12,132 bases of DNA, from NCBI GenBank assembly GCA_929200515.1, contig CAKNAD010000065.1, forward strand, positions 1-12,132, in the 5' to 3' direction. Made by a program: the position numbers and the translations under genes. Within the stretch, counting starts at the first letter, position 1. Each line of letters begins with the position of its first letter. The stretch comes from Candidatus Gorgonimonas leptogorgiae. Its GTDB lineage: Bacteria; Pseudomonadota; Gammaproteobacteria; Pseudomonadales; Endozoicomonadaceae. Under the pieces are notes generated by a model, which was not told the origin of the DNA, made no database searches, and worked only from the letters and a program-made list of their open reading frames with translations. Of this stretch, positions 8,302 to 12,132 are shown piece by piece.

Positions 8302-8330
8302 CATATAACATAGAAATGAATTCATGTCAT
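8302..8330 (-). promoter_or_regulatory. Candidate sigma70-type promoter of the nrdA operon
   Basis: On the minus strand, ATGACA (8325-8330, 5 of 6 matches to TTGACA) is followed 17 bases later by TATATG (8302-8307, 4 of 6). A TG one base upstream of TATATG forms an extended -10. Transcription would start near 8295, leaving a leader of about 18 bases that includes the AAAAGG ribosome site. The spacer overlaps a perfect 10-base palindrome ATGAATTCAT (8316-8325). No sequence matching the NrdR-box consensus was recognised here. Confidence 0.4.
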
Positions 8331-8632
8331 TTCCATACAAATTACATTTGTTATGCAATAAATTCAAGGAGGTTTTAAATTTATTATAAAAAGCTTGACA
8401 AAATCAAGAGCTATATTTTTAGTTGCAATTTATTTTTATACCCTACAATACTAGATATTTTAAAAAATAGACACACCGATTAATTTAATAAAAAAGGTAC
8501 TAACAAGCACGATAATTAACTAAAAATAAAATGTTTTTTTATAAAAAACAATTGTTATTCATTCAAACCATAAATTAAGCATTAGTTCCAAGATGTATAA
8601 ATTTTTAAGTAGTAAACCAAACCCATCTACTT

Positions 8633-8660
8633 ATACTAGGTTAGAATAAGTTACTAGTAT
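8633..8660. repeat. Perfect 7-base inverted repeat followed by a T run
   Basis: ATACTAG (8633-8639) is matched by CTAGTAT (8654-8660) across a 14-base loop, and on the + strand the right arm runs into TTTTTC. The shape is that of a weak + strand terminator, but no + strand gene lies upstream of it within the spacer. An operator for a dimeric regulator is the alternative. The arms are AT-rich, so chance cannot be excluded. Confidence 0.35.
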
Positions 8661-8799
8661 TTTTCACGATAGCGTTAATAAATTTTAAAAAGATACCACA
8701 AAAAAAACTATCTATGACAATAAGCAACTAAATAAAAAGATTAACTTTTCAATTTAATATGATATGGTAACACATCAATTAGCTACTTAATTTTATACA

Positions 8800-8827
8800 T
8801 TTATAAGTTTAATCTGATTTATATAAT
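8800..8827 (+). promoter_or_regulatory. Candidate promoter for the large + strand gene
   Basis: TTTATA (8800-8805, 4 of 6 matches to TTGACA) is followed after 16 bases by a perfect TATAAT (8822-8827). Transcription would begin near 8834, giving an untranslated leader of about 240 bases before the ATG at 9073. In such AT-rich DNA a TATAAT by chance is common, so this is the best candidate rather than a firm call. Confidence 0.35.
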
Positions 8828-8842
8828 CTATTCAGAAACACA

Positions 8843-9035
8843 AATTGCATTTTCTTATAGCTTTACATAAGTAAAAATTTAATATTACAAACATTGAGTA
8901 TACAGATGCTCTATTTGCAATTCATGTAGTTAAAAAATAAATTACAGATTTTAAACCTGCATAGTTTATCAAAGGTTTTGTTAGTCTTTATGGGTTAATA
9001 GCGCAGTACATTAAATAAAATTAGCCTGCGATATT
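8843..9035 (+). promoter_or_regulatory. Possible structured 5' leader of the large + strand gene
   Basis: Several complementary arms lie in order behind the candidate promoter. AATTGCA (8843-8849) pairs with TGCAATT (8916-8922) and encloses two hairpins: 8850-8858 with 8867-8875 (one mismatch) and GAGTAT/ATGCTC (8896-8901 with 8906-8911, loop ACAG, one T-G pair). Together they would form a three-way junction. Two more hairpins follow: AAACCT/AGGTTT (8953-8958 with 8973-8978) and a stem centred on CGCAG/CTGCG (9002-9006 with 9026-9030). The latter extends with one mismatch to 8997-9035 and is unusually GC-rich for this spacer. No known riboswitch motif was recognised. Pairing is seen in the sequence; function is inference. 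Confidence 0.3.
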
Positions 9036-9061
9036 TAAACTTAATTTTACGTAACTAATAA

Positions 9062-9066
9062 AAGGA
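9062..9066 (+). promoter_or_regulatory. Ribosome-binding site of the large + strand gene
   Basis: AAGGA lies 6 bases before the ATG at 9073. It is a good Shine-Dalgarno at ideal spacing and fixes the start of the reading frame that follows. Confidence 0.75.
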
Positions 9067-9072
9067 ATTATT

Positions 9073-12000
9073 ATGAGCGATCTCTCTTTAAATAAGATGC
9101 AGCCTGCATCATCTTTTACAAACAGCCTAAATGCACCAGCAACAAATCTAAATTCTCAAGATCCAGCACCTGAAACACAAGTTAACAATTCTAGTCTTAT
9201 AAATATTCCTGAAATACCAATAGAAAATAGAGAATGCAAACAAGTAAATGATAATGTGCATACAGATGATCAACACACCGCTAGTCCTTTCTTAAAGATA
9301 TTAGATAAGCTTGTTGTAGAATATGATATTTACAACACTGAGTATAGACCAAATAAAACTAAAACTAACTATTTAAATGATCTAGAGTCTTTAGCTACAG
9401 AGCTAGAAAATGTATATCTCAATGAAGAATATTCTGAAGATATTTTACAGATATGTAATAAAATCATCCAATTTCTTCCTGAGCTAGAAGCGAAAGAAAA
9501 AAATAAATTTTTTACAACATTAAATAAAATATTTTTTCATATAATAGAATATTGTGCAGATAAGGTATTAAATTTTTTAATTAATCTTCTAAAAAGTGAA
9601 TATAATAAAGCAATGTTGATGATTGACTTTAATGCAGAAGAATGCACAATAGATAATAATTTATTAGAATTAATAAACCGCATAACAGATAAGAAATGTG
9701 ACCATAGAGTAGTTGATATTATTCAACAATATGTGGATGGTGTAAAAAGATGTTTTAACTCTACAAATATAGAAAAAAACAAAGATTTAGCAAATTATCA
9801 TGTTAAAAAAATAGTTGATATAATAGCAAAAGACAATGTCAGCGAGGAAGCAGAAGAAAAAATAAAAAACTGTATTCTACAAAACAAGCAGATATCAGAC
9901 AGATTTAAAGTATTGTTTGAAGACGAGTTAACATACAATGATATTAGTGTGCCTCCATATAAATTAACTAACCAAGTATCAAAACCCAGAATACGGGATA
10001 AAATCGATAGCCAAGGTGATAATGAAGTAAGATTAAAATATCCATTAGATAAAAACTCTAATAAAAATAATAAAGCTAATAAATTATATCATCAGGTCTT
10101 AGAACAAGAAAAACAAAGAGATAACAATGCTCTAGCACTTATGGAACAATCAACACCAAATATGCAAAATGACCCTAGATTAGAAGGTGTGTTAACAAGT
10201 AAATCAGCAGGAAGGGAAAATATTGCTAATGTAGATGATTCAACTTCACAAGAAAATTTAGAAATTGCTAAAGAACATTATAAACAGTTAGAGCTATTAT
10301 TAGCTGACCTTGGTAATGAGTATAGTTCAGGACAACAATTCAATTTAGAAGATAGTTTTAATGATGTAAAAAATTTATATGAAAGGTTAAAATTAAACAA
10401 CACAACTTTAAATAATGAGACTATAAATAACTTAGTAACCTTATGTATAACAATATGCAATAAACAACATAAGATGCACAATATAGATGATGCAAATAAA
10501 ATACAACTTATTAATTTATTTGCAGAAATAAATAAAGTATTTTCTGTTGTACTAAGTTCTTGCGAAGAAGACAGTTATAATGAAGTATTAAAAGGTGTAT
10601 CTTCCTTGTTAAAAGGTAAACATGCTGATGGAATATTTATTATAGGCATAGATACAAATAATAAAAGACTAACAGATAGTAATATACTAGACTTGTTGAG
10701 TTATCTATCAACTGTTATAGAGGACAAAGACTCAATACTTAAAACTTTAACAATACCTATGGAGAAAATAAAAAAAATTATGTCAAGTAAAAATACTAGC
10801 ATAGTTTCAATGGGTTTGTATGCTAGTAAACTAGCTAAAATATTAGATAATCTAGATGAAAAATTAAAAAAAGACGCAGTAGAATATATTATGGAGGATA
10901 AGAATATATTAGATCAGTATAAAGTATTGTTTGAAGATGAATTATTAAAGTATAAAATAAGCACGCCTGAATATAAGACAAAAAAGACTAAAGAAGAAAT
11001 ACGTGCTTCTCTGAAGCAAGAAAATTATAGTGGTTTCACTCAAGATAATAGATTAAATGTGCTAGAAAAAGAAACAAAAAAACAACAAGATCTTGCAGAA
11101 GAAGAGTTATTAGAGCTAGAACTAGCGGATATGAGCAATGACGATGGTAATAGAAATATTTCAAAGTCAGATAGTATAGTAGAGATTTCTGATACACAAA
11201 ATAAATCTTTACATCAACCTTTAAGTAATAATATAACCGAACATAATACCAAGGCCAGTGAAGGTATAGATCAAGAGGATACAGAATTAGATGAAATATT
11301 TGATAACCTTAGTAAGTCATCTAGTTTCGAAAGGATAATACTAGAAGCAGACAATCAAGATGATTTTTTTAACCTATTAGATAAACTAGAACCACAAAGT
11401 AAGGATAAAAACCAAAAAGACGAATATCATACTGGTTTAAAAAAATTAAGTTGCTTGGCAGACGAGATATATCCTAGCAAGGAAGAAGTAAAAAGGATGT
11501 TAAATATCTGGGAAAATATGCTTAATAATGTATCTTCAGAAGAATATCAGCAATTATCTCCTAAATGTAATAAAATTGCTGCTAATATTATAGGTGATTA
11601 TCCTGATGAAGTTACTAAGCTATTAAAAGCTAGTCTCGCCGAAAAATATTCAGAGCATATATATGTCAGAAATAATAAAGTATATAATAACCTGTTAGAT
11701 TTGCTTGGTTTGTTTATAAAACAAGGAATGTCTAATCAAGCCATTGAAATACTAACAATGAAGCCTGTTATAACTGAAATAAAAAAGAGTTTACAAAAAA
11801 ACAACACAGATATTCGAATAGCATATTTTTATGCAAAAAAAATAGCACCTATAGTTTCAGAAAGCAGTGTAAATGAAGAAAAACAACAACAAACAGCAGA
11901 AATTTTTCTTAAAGACAAACATATATCTACAAAATTTAAAGATTTATTTGATAAGATATTAGAGCAGTGTAATGTAATAACAGACTATATTCCTAGTGGT

Positions 12001-12132
12001 AAACATGACGTTAAACGTCTTGTAGAAAGAGCCGCCGAATCACGATTAAAAGAAATGAATAAAATAACTGTTAAAAGTGATCCTAATAATCCAATAAATT
12101 TTAATTATATGGCGGCACGATCACAAAGAGAA
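9073..12132 (+). CDS. Large protein with three ~338-residue repeats, unrecognised family (3' end outside window)
   Basis: Reading from the ATG gives 1020 sense codons with no stop to the last base, so the gene continues beyond the window. Residues 1-72 are polar, rich in Asn, Pro and Ser, and look disordered; there is no Sec signal peptide and no membrane segment anywhere. The rest is rich in Leu, Ile, Lys, Asn and Glu and looks mostly alpha-helical. Three diverged units share anchors at constant spacing: L-L-K at 172, 512 and 850; N-[LI]-L-[DE]-L-[LI] at 196, 537 and 873; Y-x-x-K at 242, 583 and 920; and K-x-L-F at 279, 617 and 956. Charged, probably flexible linkers separate the units. I do not recognise the family. 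A scaffold or secreted effector in a host-associated bacterium is a guess based on size, repeats and lack of enzymatic motifs. Codon use looks like that of its neighbours. Confidence 0.9.
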   Translation, partial: MSDLSLNKMQPASSFTNSLNAPATNLNSQDPAPETQVNNSSLINIPEIPIENRECKQVNDNVHTDDQHTASPFLKILDKLVVEYDIYNTEYRPNKTKTNYLNDLESLATELENVYLNEEYSEDILQICNKIIQFLPELEAKEKNKFFTTLNKIFFHIIEYCADKVLNFLINLLKSEYNKAMLMIDFNAEECTIDNNLLELINRITDKKCDHRVVDIIQQYVDGVKRCFNSTNIEKNKDLANYHVKKIVDIIAKDNVSEEAEEKIKNCILQNKQISDRFKVLFEDELTYNDISVPPYKLTNQVSKPRIRDKIDSQGDNEVRLKYPLDKNSNKNNKANKLYHQVLEQEKQRDNNALALMEQSTPNMQNDPRLEGVLTSKSAGRENIANVDDSTSQENLEIAKEHYKQLELLLADLGNEYSSGQQFNLEDSFNDVKNLYERLKLNNTTLNNETINNLVTLCITICNKQHKMHNIDDANKIQLINLFAEINKVFSVVLSSCEEDSYNEVLKGVSSLLKGKHADGIFIIGIDTNNKRLTDSNILDLLSYLSTVIEDKDSILKTLTIPMEKIKKIMSSKNTSIVSMGLYASKLAKILDNLDEKLKKDAVEYIMEDKNILDQYKVLFEDELLKYKISTPEYKTKKTKEEIRASLKQENYSGFTQDNRLNVLEKETKKQQDLAEEELLELELADMSNDDGNRNISKSDSIVEISDTQNKSLHQPLSNNITEHNTKASEGIDQEDTELDEIFDNLSKSSSFERIILEADNQDDFFNLLDKLEPQSKDKNQKDEYHTGLKKLSCLADEIYPSKEEVKRMLNIWENMLNNVSSEEYQQLSPKCNKIAANIIGDYPDEVTKLLKASLAEKYSEHIYVRNNKVYNNLLDLLGLFIKQGMSNQAIEILTMKPVITEIKKSLQKNNTDIRIAYFYAKKIAPIVSESSVNEEKQQQTAEIFLKDKHISTKFKDLFDKILEQCNVITDYIPSGKHDVKRLVERAAESRLKEMNKITVKSDPNNPINFNYMAARSQRE
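9289..9963 (+). repeat. Repeat unit 1 of the large protein
   Basis: Residues about 73-297. The unit opens with FLKILDKL, has LLK at 172-174, NLLELI at 196-201 and YHVKKIV at 242-248, and closes with FKVLFEDEL (278-286), then P-P-Y. A polar linker of about 105 residues with a coiled-coil-like LEQEKQRD segment (343-350) follows. Confidence 0.75.
10279..10983 (+). repeat. Repeat unit 2 of the large protein
   Basis: Residues about 403-637. It opens with YKQLELLLADL, has LLK at 512-514, NILDLL at 537-542 and YASKLAKIL at 583-591, and closes with YKVLFEDEL (616-624), then P-E-Y. The closing motif is the most conserved part and matches unit 1 at eight consecutive residues. The following linker contains LEKETKKQQ (664-672), resembling the linker after unit 1. 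Confidence 0.75.
11365..12012 (+). repeat. Repeat unit 3 of the large protein
   Basis: Residues about 765-980. It opens with FFNLLDKL, has LLK at 850-852, NLLDLL at 873-878 and YAKKIAPIV at 920-928, and closes with FKDLFDKIL (955-963). It is the most diverged unit at its end. An LELELADM motif at 680-687, in the preceding linker, resembles LELLLADL (406-413) in unit 2, so the left boundary is uncertain. Confidence 0.65.

Larger units (their letters stand above)
8278..9072. other. 795-base AT-rich divergent spacer without a convincing gene
   Basis: This is the only long non-coding stretch in the window, lying between the nrdA start and the start of the large + strand gene. No tRNA, rRNA or recognisable protein was found. 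It contains candidate promoters toward both sides and several inverted repeats. It also holds an orphan AAGGAGG at 8366-8372 (+ strand) that precedes no ATG, GTG or TTG at a usable distance. The longest + frame behind that site (8379-8483, 34 codons starting with ATT) lacks a normal start. It may be regulatory sequence, a decayed gene, or both. Confidence 0.7.

Noticed and set aside
8395..8400. Perfect TTGACA on the + strand as a promoter -35
   Set aside because: No acceptable -10 lies 15-19 bases downstream; the nearest candidate, TATATT, is only 11 bases away.
8532..8550. Perfect 8-base stem TGTTTTTT/AAAAAACA with a 3-base loop
   Set aside because: It arises from facing T and A runs in very AT-rich DNA, and no gene end or start is at a distance that would give it a role.
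8751..8763. 13-base sequence AATTTAATATGAT shared with 3451-3463
   Set aside because: The match does not extend to either side and is nearly all A and T, so it is expected by chance at this composition; it is not evidence of element ends or attachment sites.
8278..9072. tRNA gene or CRISPR array in the spacer
   Set aside because: No T-loop-like GTTC-type sequence with matching acceptor arms and no regularly spaced direct repeats were found on either strand.
10278..10481. Open frame of 67 codons on the - strand
   Set aside because: It is antisense to repeat unit 2 of the large + strand gene, is rich in hydrophobic and cysteine residues as expected from antisense reading, and has no supporting motif.

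Overview
The window is strongly AT-rich on both strands, and its coding sequence is dominated by AT-rich codons (Lys, Asn, Ile). It carries a core ribonucleotide reductase operon between two large repeat proteins. The class Ia reductase with a YfaE-type ferredoxin matches the Escherichia coli proteins almost residue for residue in key positions and order (nrdA-nrdB-yfaE). This points to a gammaproteobacterium, or a lineage that acquired a gammaproteobacterial reductase. The low GC and the two large helical/ankyrin-like repeat proteins suggest a host-associated or intracellular bacterium. That lifestyle is inference; the sequence does not identify a genus.

Layout. (1) Positions 2-2245, + strand: the 3' part of a protein with ten ankyrin-like repeats of about 45 residues. 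(2) Positions 2320-8277, - strand: five closely packed genes, transcribed nrdA, nrdB, yfaE, zapE, then a tyrosine recombinase, with gaps of only 12-31 bases. (3) Positions 8278-9072: a 795-base AT-rich spacer between divergent genes, with no convincing gene. It holds candidate promoters on both strands and several inverted repeats, including a possible structured leader. (4) Positions 9073-12132, + strand: an uninterrupted reading frame of 1020 codons that is still open at the window edge. It encodes a soluble-looking protein of unrecognised family built from three diverged units spaced about 338 residues apart.

How the genes fit together. NrdA and NrdB make deoxyribonucleotides, and YfaE supplies electrons to assemble or repair the NrdB diiron-tyrosyl cofactor. 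ZapE is a P-loop ATPase linked in E. coli to the division ring. The recombinase is Xer/phage-integrase-like and has a complete catalytic set. DNA precursor synthesis, a division ATPase and a DNA recombinase therefore probably share one transcript, although a second promoter directly before the recombinase is possible. The two flanking repeat proteins point in the opposite direction, have no recognised enzymatic domain and are the most novel part of the window.
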